This document shows positions 37,880-47,746 of a DNA stretch of 64,000 bases, piece after piece. Source of the stretch: G965197405 sp965197405 (GTDB lineage Bacteria > Chloroflexota > Dehalococcoidia > Lucifugimonadales > JAGWBF01); NCBI GenBank assembly GCA_965197405.1, contig OZ240206.1, positions 1,364,001-1,428,000 on the forward strand. The letters are read 5' to 3'. The position numbers and the translations under genes are program-made. Under the pieces are notes generated by a model, which was not told the origin of the DNA, did not search any database, and worked only from the letters and a program-made list of their open reading frames with translations. Numbering within the stretch: position 1 is the first letter of the stretch; the number at the start of each line of letters is the position of its first letter.

Positions 37880-40457
37880 GGGAAGGGAAGCAGCACCTCG
37901 CCGCTTGCCGGTCGAATCGGCTACTCAGCGAGTCGCGCTCGTCTGAACCAAGCTTGGAGAAGTCGGGCACCGGTAAAGACCGCAGCGTGTCCAATGAGAA
38001 CGACGGGTAGGACGGCACACGATTGTCGCGTTCTCCGAGCAGGGCCAAGATGCCAAGAGTGGAGTTGAGATATACGCACAGCGCCTTGGCGACGCCAGGG
38101 TCTTTGGGTCGGCATGGCGTCCAGATTGATCCTACGGCCCGCTCCGGGAGCATCACCGCCGCCACCCGCGCGAGGTTCAGCCGGAGCCGATGTGCGAGCA
38201 GCATGTCACTCCGCTGTTCCCAGTAGCTGTCAGCCAGATGGCGGCGTGCAGGTTTCGGCTCGATGTACACGTCGGTTTCTGCGAGCATGGACTGGGTGAC
38301 GCCCGTCTTGTGATGCCAGAGCGCACGGCGGCCTGAGATAGTCGGCATGGGCGAAGTGACATACGTGTCCCGTATCCGTCTTCCTTCCGGCCCGACTTCT
38401 GCCATCTTGCTCAAAGGTACAAAGGGAACTGATGCCGGGGTCCCCTCGCTGAGTGTCCTGTAGGCTTCAACCAGGAACGGCGACAGGAAGTTGACGGCGA
38501 ACCAGTCGCCTCGACCGATGCGTTCGGAATCGACCTACTGGACAGTGAAGTCATAGGAGTCCTGACTGCCAGAGTCGTCTGCCCGTTCTATTCTTGCGGC
38601 GGCGTCCAGGGCTGCCAGAGGGTTCGCCGAGTTGCGGGCGAGGTTGACGACCCGCGTCGGCGGCTTTGCCTCTTCACTGTTCCACCTGCGACAGATCAGG
38701 AGAATCTCCCCGATGCTGGTGTTCTCGGAGAAGAAGATGCGGCTCGGGTCGTGGGAAGAGACAATGGTGTCGATGTGGAAACGGCGGGCGAGATACTGGC
38801 GTGTCTGCCGCGCCACCGGATTTGTTGCCATGACTGTGGGCAGAACAACTGACAACGTCGTCGCTTCCGAATCGCCTCGTAGCATCTTGTCTCCGAGGAC
38901 CATGAACGCATTGGCGGAACCTGAAAGACGGGCAGCCTCCCTATAGGGCTGACCTTCCATGATTTCCTTCTCCCGCCGTTTGATGGCCTGGTCGTCCTTG
39001 CGGGTGAATTGGTCGTGGCGCAGGCTGTCGCGGGTGAAGGGCGGGTTCATGATTACCAGGTCCATTGGTGGTGGAGGTTTCACCATGCCCTCCTCGCTCT
39101 CGACCTGCTGCGTGACCGTAGGCCAGGCGGCAAGGCGAGCCTGGCTGTGGAGGAAGTCCAGCGAACCCAGATAGGGCTGTCCGTCGAAGACTCCCAGGAG
39201 AGCCCGGTGGACGTTCATTCGACTGAACTGGGTTGTGGGCGAGAGCATCCCAAGTGTGCTGGCGGCCATGTGGGTCGCAGTCAGGTTGACATCGTAGCCC
39301 CAAAGGACATCTTCGACCAATAGCAGGCCAAGGGCCTCCTCATCCTCGGCATCGCCCTGCCCGGCGGCGATTCTTAGGTCTCGAATCCGTTCTGAGACCG
39401 CCATGAGCAATGTTCCGGTGCCGCAGGCGGGGTCGCAGATGCGGAGAGAAGCCACGTAGTTTGGGTCAGACCAGTCCCCGTCCATGTCCCGTAGGGCGAG
39501 CGAGGCGAGAAGCGCTGCCGCGGCAGTGGAGGTGTAGAAGGAGCCGTCGTACCGGGCAGTATCAAGAACCCTGTGGAAGATGCGTCCCAGCAGGTCATGG
39601 CGCAGACCGGCAACGTGCTCAGATACCCTCCCGACCGTCCTCGCGAGGCTACTCACTGTTTGGCCCATGTCAGGATCCGACGAAAGCGCCGCAAGAGCTG
39701 TCCTGCCCGTTTCGAACACCGGGCGGTAGTCCACGGCCAGGATGCCACGCCAGGCTTCATGAAAGGCGCTCAAGGGGGCTTCTTGGTCTGCACAGGCCGT
39801 TGCGCTGTCCGGCGGCCATGTCCCGCCGTAACCTTCCGGTGGTTGAGCGGGGAGATGGTCTTGGACCCGGTGATGGAACAGCATGGCAGTTGCGACAACG
39901 AGCATCCCGCGTTTTGCGGCTACGAAATAGCTCTCACCGTCCCCCCGCCCCTGTGCCTTGGTGGGAGGAAGATCAAGAGCCTGCGCCAGTGCTCGTCGCA
40001 CTGGAGGTTTCATCCGCTGGACCACCGAGTCCAGACCCTCGGAGAGCAACTGCGCAGCAGTGTCCGCTCCACTGAGGGACCGTGGCGCTTGCCGGACCGC
40101 CTGCGCAAGCTGCGCCACGTCGCCGGTGGCCCACTCGCCCGGAGGTGCGCCCGGGGTCAGCCGCAGGGTTCAGGCAAGTGTTTCTTGAGGCAGGGCTGCC
40201 TCGGTTACGCCGTCGGGATAGCACACGGCGAACACCACCGTCGCCAGCTTCTGGCGCAGGCGGGCATCGGCGTCTCTGATGGCCTGTGCCTTGCGGTGAA
40301 ATCCGGTCTCCGCTTCGAGCACAACCCGTAGCCCATCCACATTCGCCACCACATCCATGCGCCTGCGCCCGGCGCGCCGCTCGAAGTCCGATGGGATCCC
40401 CAATCCTGTAAGGAGATGAGCCAACGCCCTGTTCTGGGAGTCCTCCTGCTTCTGCAT
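37880..40457 (-). pseudogene. Nuclease-methyltransferase (type IIG-like), two in-frame stops, 3' end cut by IS5
   Basis: From ATG 40457 one frame runs about 859 codons. Residues 1-95 look like a PD-(D/E)XK nuclease (MDVVANVDGLRVVLEAETG). After TGA at 40170 the same frame continues with a helical linker and an N6-adenine methyltransferase: DPACGTG (motif I) and NPPF (motif IV). It then meets TAG at 38535 and continues with DWFAVNFLSPFL and a specificity-like region, until the IS5-like element replaces the C-terminus at about 37880. Both stops could come from single-base changes of TGG or CAG codons. GTG 40118 could restart the methylase alone. As it stands the restriction function is lost. Confidence 0.75.
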
Positions 40458-40483
40458 AACACTCAGCCCTAATCCTTTAAGGG

Positions 40484-40893
40484 TTACTCTTCCGTTTCGA
40501 AGGGATTCAGCAAGTCCATGTCGAAGTGCGCGAAGTCGCCGACATTGCGGGTGACCACCATGAGCCTGTGAACTGTAGCCGTCGCCGCAATCATGGCGTC
40601 CTCGCTCAAGGTGTCCGACCTCCGGTGAATGAGTCGCGCCCACTCACGAAAGGCGGTTGCGTCCATCGGCAATATGCCGTAGGAACCCAGGAGCATGTCC
40701 AGCCACGTTTCCAACTCCTCCGCCTTGGCTGCATCCTGCTCACAGGTAATCTCGATTCCAGCCTGAATTTCACCTATCGTGACGGCGGACACGAAGAGAT
40801 GCTCCGCCGGCACGTCTGCGAGCCAGTCCAAGACCGCTCGGTGGGGACGGGGCGGCGCAGCTCGGAGACCACGTTGGTGTCGAGAAGGTACAT
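40484..40893 (-). pseudogene. VapC-like PIN-domain toxin (frameshift near start)
   Basis: ATG 40893 begins MYLLDTNVVSELRRP, the typical PIN opening with Asp5, but the frame then fails. The rest of the PIN domain (AVLDWLADVPAEHLFVSAVT, IGEIQAGIE, DAMIAATATVHRLMVVTRN and a final DLLNPFE) lies in the neighbouring frame. One extra C in the C4 run after the CGC-CGC codons restores 136 residues (RRPRPHRAVLDW). PIN toxins cleave RNA with a metal-binding acidic cluster (Asp5, Glu46-like and the SEDAM/VTRNVGDF Asp residues). It lies 7 bp after its antitoxin and 26 bp before the methyltransferase gene. Confidence 0.8.
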
Positions 40894-40900
40894 GCACTTA

Positions 40901-41158
40901 CTACATTCCCAAGGGTGCGCGGCGACGGTGCTGCTGGCGCGGTGGCGTGAGGCTGTCGGTGCGCGCTTCCGATGCGAGAAGGAGATCCTTCAGGTTGGGC
41001 CTGGTCATGCGCTCCATCCTGCGCCACTGCTCGATGGGAAGGAGCACGGCAGTCTCGACACCTCGATTGGTGACGATCTGCGGCCCCTCGGCAAGAGCAG
41101 TATCCAAGAGCTCACTGAACCGCATCTTGGCGTCTTGAACCGGCCATTTCTTGCTCAT
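40901..41158 (-). CDS. Phd/YefM-family antitoxin
   Basis: 85 residues, ATG behind GGAGGAAG. The N-terminal VQDAKMRFSELLDTALAEGPQIVTNRG segment matches the Phd/YefM DNA-binding domain, followed by VAVLLP-like ETAVLLPIEQWRRM. The basic C-terminal tail would wrap the toxin. It is the first gene of the toxin-antitoxin pair; upstream, the near-palindrome CTGACTAGCTATCAG (about 41180-41195) is a candidate operator for autoregulation. Because the toxin is frameshifted, the pair may no longer be addictive. Confidence 0.85.
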   Translation of the reverse strand: MSKKWPVQDAKMRFSELLDTALAEGPQIVTNRGVETAVLLPIEQWRRMERMTRPNLKDLLLASEARTDSLTPPRQQHRRRAPLGM

Positions 41159-41575
41159 GTCCGACTTCCTCCGCTATTCTACTGACTAGCTATCAGTCTA
41201 GGTTTGTTTGTGCCGAGCGTCAATCCCCCTAGAGATACTGAGGGAAGTGCAAAAGTCCTAGCTCATCCTATGGCAGGTTGTTTTCTTACTAAAAGGCAAG
41301 TAAAATGAAGTCACCGCCAGAGTAAACGGCGGTGAACATCAATGGCAAGTGGTTAGTGTGGTAAAGAGAAGGCTCCCATGCTAGACTGAATGTGGCGACT
41401 ACACTGAGCCTATCGCATACCATTTATCCTGTTCCTCCTGCTGCTCTTCTTAAGCTATCCTTGTTCACGAACTCTACCAGTTTGTCAGATTCCAACCTTG
41501 TGCGTATCAACTTCGACAGGCAGGAAAAGTGAGCAGAATCGACCCTGAAGTGACAGAAGCTTTGATGAGGCTAGA
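41159..41575. other. Divergent intergenic region
   Basis: About 415 bp between the antitoxin (minus) and the lipoprotein-nuclease gene (plus). Apart from the CTGACTAGCTATCAG near-palindrome next to the antitoxin start, I see no gene or structure. Confidence 0.5.
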
Positions 41576-41958
41576 ATGGCTAAACCGTCGCAGAAGAAGC
41601 TTTCACAGTTAGTAGAGCGGTTGCTACGCGCCGTTGCTGTGGTGGTTTTGCTGCTGACTGCTGTTGCGTGTTCTTCACCAGCGCCTACTCCTGAGATTCG
41701 CTACCTTCCCGCACCTACGACCCAACCATCCGAATTACTGCTGGACATAAGTAGATTTTGTAACAACACCTTCACGGCTGTAATAGATGTCGGTACGACG
41801 ACTACCGAGGATGACCCTGACTGGACACCCAACTTCACCCAAACGGACTTACTTCTGTCGAATCTCCACGCTTATGAACGGGGTAGGCTGGGTGGGTTAC
41901 GAACTGGTTTACAAATGGCTGTAGACTTCTGTACCCGTTGGGGTGCTCGTGAGGACTA
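41576..41958 (+). pseudogene. Lipoprotein HNH nuclease, 5' part, interrupted by IS5
   Basis: ATG 41576 opens with a basic segment (KPSQKK), a hydrophobic core and a lipobox TAVAC. A Thr/Pro-rich linker follows and then a folded segment with Cys residues (FCNNTF, DFCTRWG) up to GARED, where the IS5 copy is inserted. Removing the IS and one TA duplicate joins this part in frame with 42881-43679: the two pieces total 1182 bases, 394 codons, though the junction codon becomes TAG. The protein was therefore an exported, membrane-anchored nuclease. Confidence 0.75.
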
Positions 41959-42878
41959 AGAAACTATCTCAAATTGCGGTTCCAAATTGTAGTTAATGTG
42001 AGGGAGTTGTCGCTAGGATGATTCCAAAGGGTTGGGTGGAGGTGAATCGTGCTGGAAGGGAAACCGTTACCTGCTATTTGGGATGTTCCGGACGACCTTT
42101 GGGAACGAATCGAACCGGTGATATTGCAGTTGGACCCGCCCAAAGCCAGGGGGCGCAAACGAGGGGACCAGCGGAAGATGCTGGAAGGCATTATCTTTCG
42201 GATGCGCAGCGGTTGCCAGTGGAACCGCCTACCCCGGGAGTTGGGAGACGACGGTACCATCCATCGGACCTTCCAGCGCTGGGTGGGGTGTGTAGGGTGC
42301 TGGAGGGTATCTGGGCTGCCCTGATAGAAGAATGCCAGGAGTTGGGCGGGGTGAACTGGGAATGGCAGTCGGCGGATTGCGCCATGGGTAAAGCGCGATT
42401 TGGGGGGGCGCCATTGGACGCAACCCCACCGACCGGGGCAAAGCTGGAAGCAAGAAGAGCATCCTGGTGGACGCAGTTGGCGGACCTCTGAGCGTGGTGG
42501 TGGCTGGAGCCAACGTCCATGACACGAAACTCTTGAGGCCGACCTTGGAGAGCATAGTGGTGGACCGGCCGGAAGGCACCCAAAACCTGTGCCTGGGCAA
42601 AGGGTATGACAATCCCACGGGGCGAAAAGCGGCAGCGGCCGGAGGGTATCAGGCCCACATCAGGCGCATAGGAGAGGAGAAGCTGGACCCCCAGGGGGTA
42701 AAACGGTATCCAGCCCGCCGGTGGGTGGTGGAACACACCCTGGCCTGGCTGTCCAAGTGCCGGGGCATTTTGGTGCGCTACGACAAGAAAGCCGCCAATT
42801 ATTTGGGATTGCTCCAATTGGCCTGTGCCCTGCTCTGGTACCGAAGACAGTACAGCCTGCTATTTTGAGATAGTTACT
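41959..42878 (+). mobile_element. IS5-family (IS427-like) element, copy A
   Basis: 920 bp. Ends AGAAACTATCTCAAA (41959 onward) and, reversed, AGTAACTATCTCAAA (ending 42878), flanked by TA on both sides (41957-41958, 42879-42880). It is nearly identical to copy C at the right end of the window and clearly diverged from copy B at 47.7-48.7 kb. It interrupts the lipoprotein nuclease gene. Confidence 0.9.
42049..42868 (+). pseudogene. IS5-family transposase, copy A (two overlapping frames plus a GT insertion)
   Basis: Frame 1 begins MLEGKPLPAIWDVPDDLWERI and carries RKMLEGIIFRMRSGCQWNRLP. Frame 2 carries DAVGGPLSVVVAGANVHDTK, LCLGKGYDNPTG, RWVVEHTLAWLSKCRGIL and ends LLWYRRQYSLLF, the IS5 DDE core. 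The frames overlap at TTTGGGGGGGCG (42399-42410), where -1 slippage would fuse them; the same G7 is present in the other two copies. Copy A alone has an extra GT near 42288 (GTGTGTAGGG against GTGTAGGG in copy C), which breaks frame 1, so this copy is probably dead. Confidence 0.85.
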
Positions 42879-42880
42879 TA

Positions 42881-43679
42881 GCACCCCGGCTCTACTCTTC
42901 CTCCCTCTGTTGCGACTACCCCTACACTACCGCCGACACCGACAATTGAGGCTGATGGGACTCTGCAACCAGTCGAGACCGCAAGCCCGACCTGGATCCC
43001 GCAGCCTTTACCGGGTACTTGGCGGGACTTGATAGTGGCTCCGGAAGACCGATGTTCCCCGTATGACTCTGACGACTATCCCTACAGCCAGTCGGTTGAG
43101 AATCGCATGGTCGAAGTGATGAATGGCCTAATCTACGGCCCATACACCGGAACCCATTTCGAAGATACACGTCAGACCGACATCGAGCACATTGCCGCAC
43201 AGTCCGAGGCCCACGATAGCGGCTTGTGCGCTGCGGATGCTGAGACCAAGAAGCGGTTTGCCTCCGACCTCCTCAACCTTACCCTGGCCAGCCCTGAGGT
43301 CAACCGTCAGCAGAAGAGCGGAAAGGACGCCGCGGAATGGCTTCCGGACCTCAACCAATGCTGGTTTGCAGACCGAGTCGTGCAGGTTCGCCAGGAATAC
43401 AAACTCCCCATTGACGAGACAGAAGCCGCCGCCCTTGAGACTGTACTGTCTGGATGCCCATCGGTTGATATGGTGATCAGCGATATCAGCACCAGCCCCT
43501 CCACTGCTACACCCTACCCCACGCCCGTTGCTGACGCGCTTGCTATGTACGACGACAACGGCAACGGACGCATCACCTGCGCGGAAGCACGGGCCCACGG
43601 GATAGCGCCGGTTCGTGCGAACCATCCGGCTTACCCGTACATGAATGACGCCGACGGGGACGGGGTAGTCTGCGAGTAG
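42881..43679 (+). pseudogene. Lipoprotein HNH nuclease, 3' part, with excalibur domain
   Basis: Continues the gene at 41576 after the IS. A Pro/Thr linker (TTPTLPPTPTIEADG) is followed by a DUF1524/HNH-type nuclease: DTRQTDIEHIAAQSEAHDSG with the His of the active site, LLNLTLASPEVNRQQKSGKD (Asn and Lys of the motif) and LNQCWFADRVVQV. The last 40 residues are an excalibur calcium-binding domain, YDDNGNGRITCAEARAHGI and DADGDGVVCE with paired Cys. A TTG at 43029 gives the 216-residue piece but is not a natural start. HNH-excalibur proteins are usually secreted nucleases; this one would have been tethered by lipid. Confidence 0.8.
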
Positions 43680-43890
43680 CGAGAGTTCGGAGCCTGCCCC
43701 CAGGTTTCCAATGGGAGTTCAAGAAGATTCCAGCTTAGGATCTCCATCTGGAAGTCCTGCAATTGCGACCCCGAGCCTGGTCGGTGTTCGTACGAAAGAG
43801 TCCGTCGCGGCCGACACCAACATGTCTGCGATTGGGTCGCCGCCGGAGTCCCTCGCCTATCGCCGCAGTTCTCTTATACTGCTGGCCGGT

Positions 43891-45366
43891 CTACTCCTGA
43901 CCGGTGACCGGCCTGACCCCGCCCTTTCGACCAAGACCGTACCCTACTCGATATACATCTGGGATATTTACCCTGCCATCCCGGATACGCTGAAATACGC
44001 CTAAAGATTCCAGGTCTTCACGCAAGCCAGCGGCACCTCTGTAGATGTTCGGCGGCGGCAGCTTTACTTCATTTTGACGAACGTCTTCCGACAACCTATG
44101 GAGCGTGCCATCCTCCTCCCAATGCACCGTGACATCCTTAAACTCGCACGGAACAACCATTCCTTTAAGGGGCGTCAAAACCCGATGCACCCAAGGATAG
44201 TCCTCCTGCAACTCTTGGACCCGAATCGTCGATGCTTCCTGAACGCCACGCTTGATGCTGTCGTAATGAAGAGCAAATTCATGACTGGAATGCTGGTTGA
44301 CGGTCTGTTCAGCAGCTTCCCGTAGAGCGGCAAGAAACGACCTTGGGCTAACCAACCCCTCCGTATCAGCCAAGTGGTTAGGGATCCAAGTGTAAGGGAA
44401 ACCTCGTTTGGGCCCACGGCCCATCCAGGGCCCTGCTAATTTGCGAAACAACTTCCGCTGCTGTGCCTCCCCAAGCAAATCGCGCTTCATTTGGAATACT
44501 GGCTGGGCGCCCACCTTACTAGAGTCCCAATAATCGCCACCAAGAAAGTGACGGATAAGGTCGCCATATTCACCATTCGCAAGGTAATGCCAAAGCAATC
44601 CATAGAGTTCCCGGCGCGGCCAATTCAACCGCACAGTTGACGAAAGCACATTAGCGGCATCGGAGAAATTGGCTACCTCAGTTTCATCGAGTTGGTCAGA
44701 ACGGAGGAAAACCTTTACACGCAATCTGCGGTAAGAACGCATTTCAAGCGCGACCTGAAGCAAACCGCGAATCGCCCGGTTCATGGCCCTCCAATCATCG
44801 GAACAGCGGTCCAAAGCATCGAACAAAATGAGAAAGTAAATTTTCTGCTGATCAAACTCCTCGTCCCGCTTATAAAACAGCCGGTCAATAATTTCCGGGT
44901 TGTCGTTCACGTATGCCACCCGGTCTGACCAAGAGTCTAGGTGATGAAGGGGATGAGCTTCGGTAGCCAGATGCCAAGAGAGGACCGTCCGCCAAATAAT
45001 TCGAGGCTCAATGCCATTTCCTTCCAGATGTTGCAGGACGTCCTTACTGGGGTAGTGGTCCGGCTCTGGATTAACGCCAAAGCCTGTATGAACCTCAGTA
45101 TCCGAGTTCAACGCCGACCTTCGGGAAACTATGCCAAATAATTGACGTACTTCCTCGCTCTGGAGCGCCCTCCACCAGAAAGTCTTACCAGCCCCTCGCA
45201 TAGCGGTAATCACCATGTTGTTCGGGTCAAGAGCCCTTACATGGGACGGCGGAAAGTACACTTCTTGAACGAGAGGCGGTCCACCGTGACTTGTACCTTG
45301 AGGCAAACCGGCAAGCGCCTTGCGAACCGATTCAATGCATTCAGGATTCGTGTAGGTTTTCATCAT
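43891..45366 (-). CDS. P-loop ATPase of HEPN/ParA-linked operon
   Basis: About 491 residues from ATG 45366 or 45363 (GAGGTG just upstream). Walker A is AMRGAGKTF (residues about 55-63) and a Walker B-like LILFDALDRC occurs near 180, followed by a sensor-like KVFLRSDQLDE. The C-terminal half is helical with no named family. The start overlaps the end of the ParA-like frame by about 26 bp, so translation is coupled. The AAA/STAND-like layout and partnership with a ParA-like and a HEPN-like protein suggest a multi-gene defence module; I do not recognise a described system. It is convergent with the HNH lipoprotein gene. Confidence 0.75.
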   Translation of the reverse strand: MMKTYTNPECIESVRKALAGLPQGTSHGGPPLVQEVYFPPSHVRALDPNNMVITAMRGAGKTFWWRALQSEEVRQLFGIVSRRSALNSDTEVHTGFGVNPEPDHYPSKDVLQHLEGNGIEPRIIWRTVLSWHLATEAHPLHHLDSWSDRVAYVNDNPEIIDRLFYKRDEEFDQQKIYFLILFDALDRCSDDWRAMNRAIRGLLQVALEMRSYRRLRVKVFLRSDQLDETEVANFSDAANVLSSTVRLNWPRRELYGLLWHYLANGEYGDLIRHFLGGDYWDSSKVGAQPVFQMKRDLLGEAQQRKLFRKLAGPWMGRGPKRGFPYTWIPNHLADTEGLVSPRSFLAALREAAEQTVNQHSSHEFALHYDSIKRGVQEASTIRVQELQEDYPWVHRVLTPLKGMVVPCEFKDVTVHWEEDGTLHRLSEDVRQNEVKLPPPNIYRGAAGLREDLESLGVFQRIRDGRVNIPDVYRVGYGLGRKGGVRPVTGQE

Positions 45367-46657
45367 GCACCTCAAAATATGTCACGGTGCCCTCGTACAA
45401 CCCATCAAAACGCTCGAAGAATTCCTCGTATGCGCTGGCCGCAATGCCGAAATCGGAATCAACCAATGAGGTACCAGCAGCAAGCTCCGTCGACCATTTG
45501 ATAACCAACGGAGTATGGGGTGCATCGCTATTATCCAAGTCGAATGAGAACTCGTCAACGTTAATGCTTACAGGGTCTATTTCGTCGTAAAGATAGTCCC
45601 GAAACAGGTGCCAAGCCCTCTCTTTCAAATTGTTTAAATATGTCGAGGTGTCCAGGAAAGGAGTCAGTGCAGACACAACCGAAAGGCTTTCCCGAATCTA
45701 CGGAGCCAAACCTAAACGCTGCCAATGACGGAAAAGAATTTCGTAGTCCGTCCAGGTGCTCTCCGAATCTGTAAGGAACAAGAAGACATGAGCACCAAGG
45801 TCAGTAACCGCAGAAGCTGCTATATCGTTTAGTCCGCTACGACTCTCCACCAGAATAACCGTAGGCGAATATTTCTCTTCAAGCCGGGACAGCATGCGCT
45901 CCAGACGCATGGTCCAACTCTCACCGGAATCCATGAAAACTCTTCCCAATTTGGGGAGATACTCCCCCGGCTCGCATCCATGCGCAGGTACCACCCGGAC
46001 ATCTCCTTCCAAATTTTGGGCCCACTCTGGGGCACCAACCATAGAGGCGATGACCTGGTCACTCTGTCCTACCAAATCCTCTACGAACCAGTCGGTAACA
46101 CCGTACTCGGGCTGAGTTGAGGATTCAAGCATTGCTGAAGATAAACCGGGCGATTCCAAGTCAAGGTCAACGACCATTACATCCGCCCCTTTACTAGCTA
46201 AGTACCACGCGAGAACCGCTGCAGTAGTGCTGCGCCCAACTCCGCCCTTGACCGAAAACAACGTGAAGCGAGATGCACCTTCCAAAGAATCGGTGGCACG
46301 GATAGTCCCCCATGCCTGACCAGTCACCAGTCGGTCAACCAAATACACATTCTGGTATATTTCAAGCGCGTTATTGGAAAGTTCGCCAAGAACTTCAACG
46401 TCAGAATACAGAACTGCCGAGTCAGACGAACTTGCACGTGGACCCAGAACGGCAGCTAAATCCTTGGCAAACCCTTGCAGGTTCTGCTGTATTTCTTCGG
46501 AATCTTCGAAAACGTCAGACACAGCGATATGCAATATACCAAACAGGTCGCGTACCAAGAAGATGCGGTCCACGCCATCCGGAAGGCCCCCGGCTTTTCC
46601 CAAAAGCTCCTCGACACGTCCCAAAAGGCTATCGAATGAAACGAAGCTTAGGCTCAT
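45341..46657 (-). pseudogene. ParA/MinD-like ATPase with one in-frame TAG
   Basis: From 46657 the frame gives 319 residues to TAG at 45698, then continues in the same frame for 118 more (IRESLSVVSALTPFLDT ... EVHDENLHES) to 45341; 439 codons in all. A 130-residue N-terminal domain is followed by a deviant Walker A KGGVGRST, then VVDLDLESPGLS (A' motif) and VILVESRSGLND. In MinD/ParA relatives the chain should continue after HWQRLGL, so the TAG truncates the C-terminal region. GTG 45676 could restart only that tail. Either a nonsense mutation or an error. It overlaps the HEPN-like gene by 4 bp (ATGA). Confidence 0.75.
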
Positions 46658-47076
46658 AACAACCCCACCATTTGCGCCTTCTTCAAAAGGTTAAGCACTT
46701 TATTTGCTGCATCGCGGTGCGCGACAGTTTCGCTCTCGGTGATGCCCTGTTGGTGAGCATATCGGTCGTGCTCGGTCCAGTTGGCGAACGGCACACCCTT
46801 AGGCAAATTTGTAACATACCAACTTCCAACACGTCCTTGAGCGAATGACTGGAATTCTGGCCAAAGCTTGTTCACATGTCTTCGGTATTTGAATTTCTTA
46901 GGACTACCAGATGCATCAAGCTGCATACCCAATTTTGCCATCACAGCTTTCAAACCACATTCGACGCTAATCCCGTATAGATGATCGGCGTTAGCCCACC
47001 GTGAATTGAGAAAAAGCATTTCCGCATCTACCCAGTGACGGCTATTAGCGTCCTTAAAATCCGCAGAGCGTGCCAT
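46654..47076 (-). CDS. HEPN-like small helical protein
   Basis: 140 residues, all helical by pattern: WVDAEMLFLNSRWANADHLYGISVECGLKAVMAKLG, then RRHVNKLWPEFQSF and a final HRDAANKVLNLLKKAQMVG. The nucleotidyltransferase-substrate/HEPN type opening (A..LY..A.E..LKA....) and the charged C-terminal helix suggest a HEPN-superfamily protein, with low certainty; the RNase motif Rx4-6H is not clearly present. It is the first gene of the operon and overlaps the ParA-like start by 4 bp. Confidence 0.6.
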   Translation of the reverse strand: MARSADFKDANSRHWVDAEMLFLNSRWANADHLYGISVECGLKAVMAKLGMQLDASGSPKKFKYRRHVNKLWPEFQSFAQGRVGSWYVTNLPKGVPFANWTEHDRYAHQQGITESETVAHRDAANKVLNLLKKAQMVGLL

Positions 47077-47392
47077 CCTGGCTTGCCTCCAAATGAATTT
47101 TCACTATCAAACTCGCAAGAGGGCACCGATTCCCATACAGTAACACAGTAACCAAATCCATAAAAGGCATTCGCTCAAGCGAATCGTTTAAGAGTAGGAT
47201 GCCAGCAGCAATGACATGACCTTACCCTGAAGTTAGTACCAATGGCTAGTAGGCCAACATCTTTGAAATGATGACTGACTGGTTTATTCTGTCAAGCGGC
47301 TTTGCACCAAAAGTCGAGTTTGCTCGTGACTTTTAGTTCAGGTTGGTGACTTTTGATTCAAGTGATGTACTGGAGAAAGGAGTGAGGTAGCT

Positions 47393-47632
47393 ATGTCAGA
47401 AGCTAAGCAACCCGAGCTAGAAGAAGGGGAAATTAGAGAAACAATGTGGTCTATAGTTGACGGTCGCTTGGTGGCTTCAATTCCCGACTTCGTTCACAAG
47501 CATACTTATACCAATCAAGAAGTAAGTCGGCTAATAGACTCCATGCAGTCCCGTGTATGTACGATGCACGGTCACTTGTTGGTGGCCTTGCAGTTAGTAT
47601 CACAACTTGTGTCTGAGTTGGGTTACAGGTAA
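47393..47632 (+). CDS. Hypothetical small protein
   Basis: 79 residues, ATG after AGGAGTGAGG. Acidic N-terminus (ELEEGEIRETMW), a short strand pair (SIVDGRLVASIPDFV) and a helical end (LLVALQLVSQLVSELGYR). No family recognised. The 315 bp upstream (47077-47392) hold nothing I can identify. It ends about 115 bp before IS5 copy B. Confidence 0.5.
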   Translation: MSEAKQPELEEGEIRETMWSIVDGRLVASIPDFVHKHTYTNQEVSRLIDSMQSRVCTMHGHLLVALQLVSQLVSELGYR

Positions 47633-47746
47633 ATCGGGCTTCAAGGGATTTCTCATCATAAGGAACAATGTGATCCAGATTCATCTTCGGATGGTGTCTC
47701 GACATAACGCACCTCCAGAACGTAGGTGCATTATAGCACACCACTT

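Noticed and set aside
43711..44004. Small + strand frame opposite the P-loop ATPase C-terminus
   Set aside because: It overlaps the 3' end of a convincing minus-strand gene and shows no ribosome site or motif.
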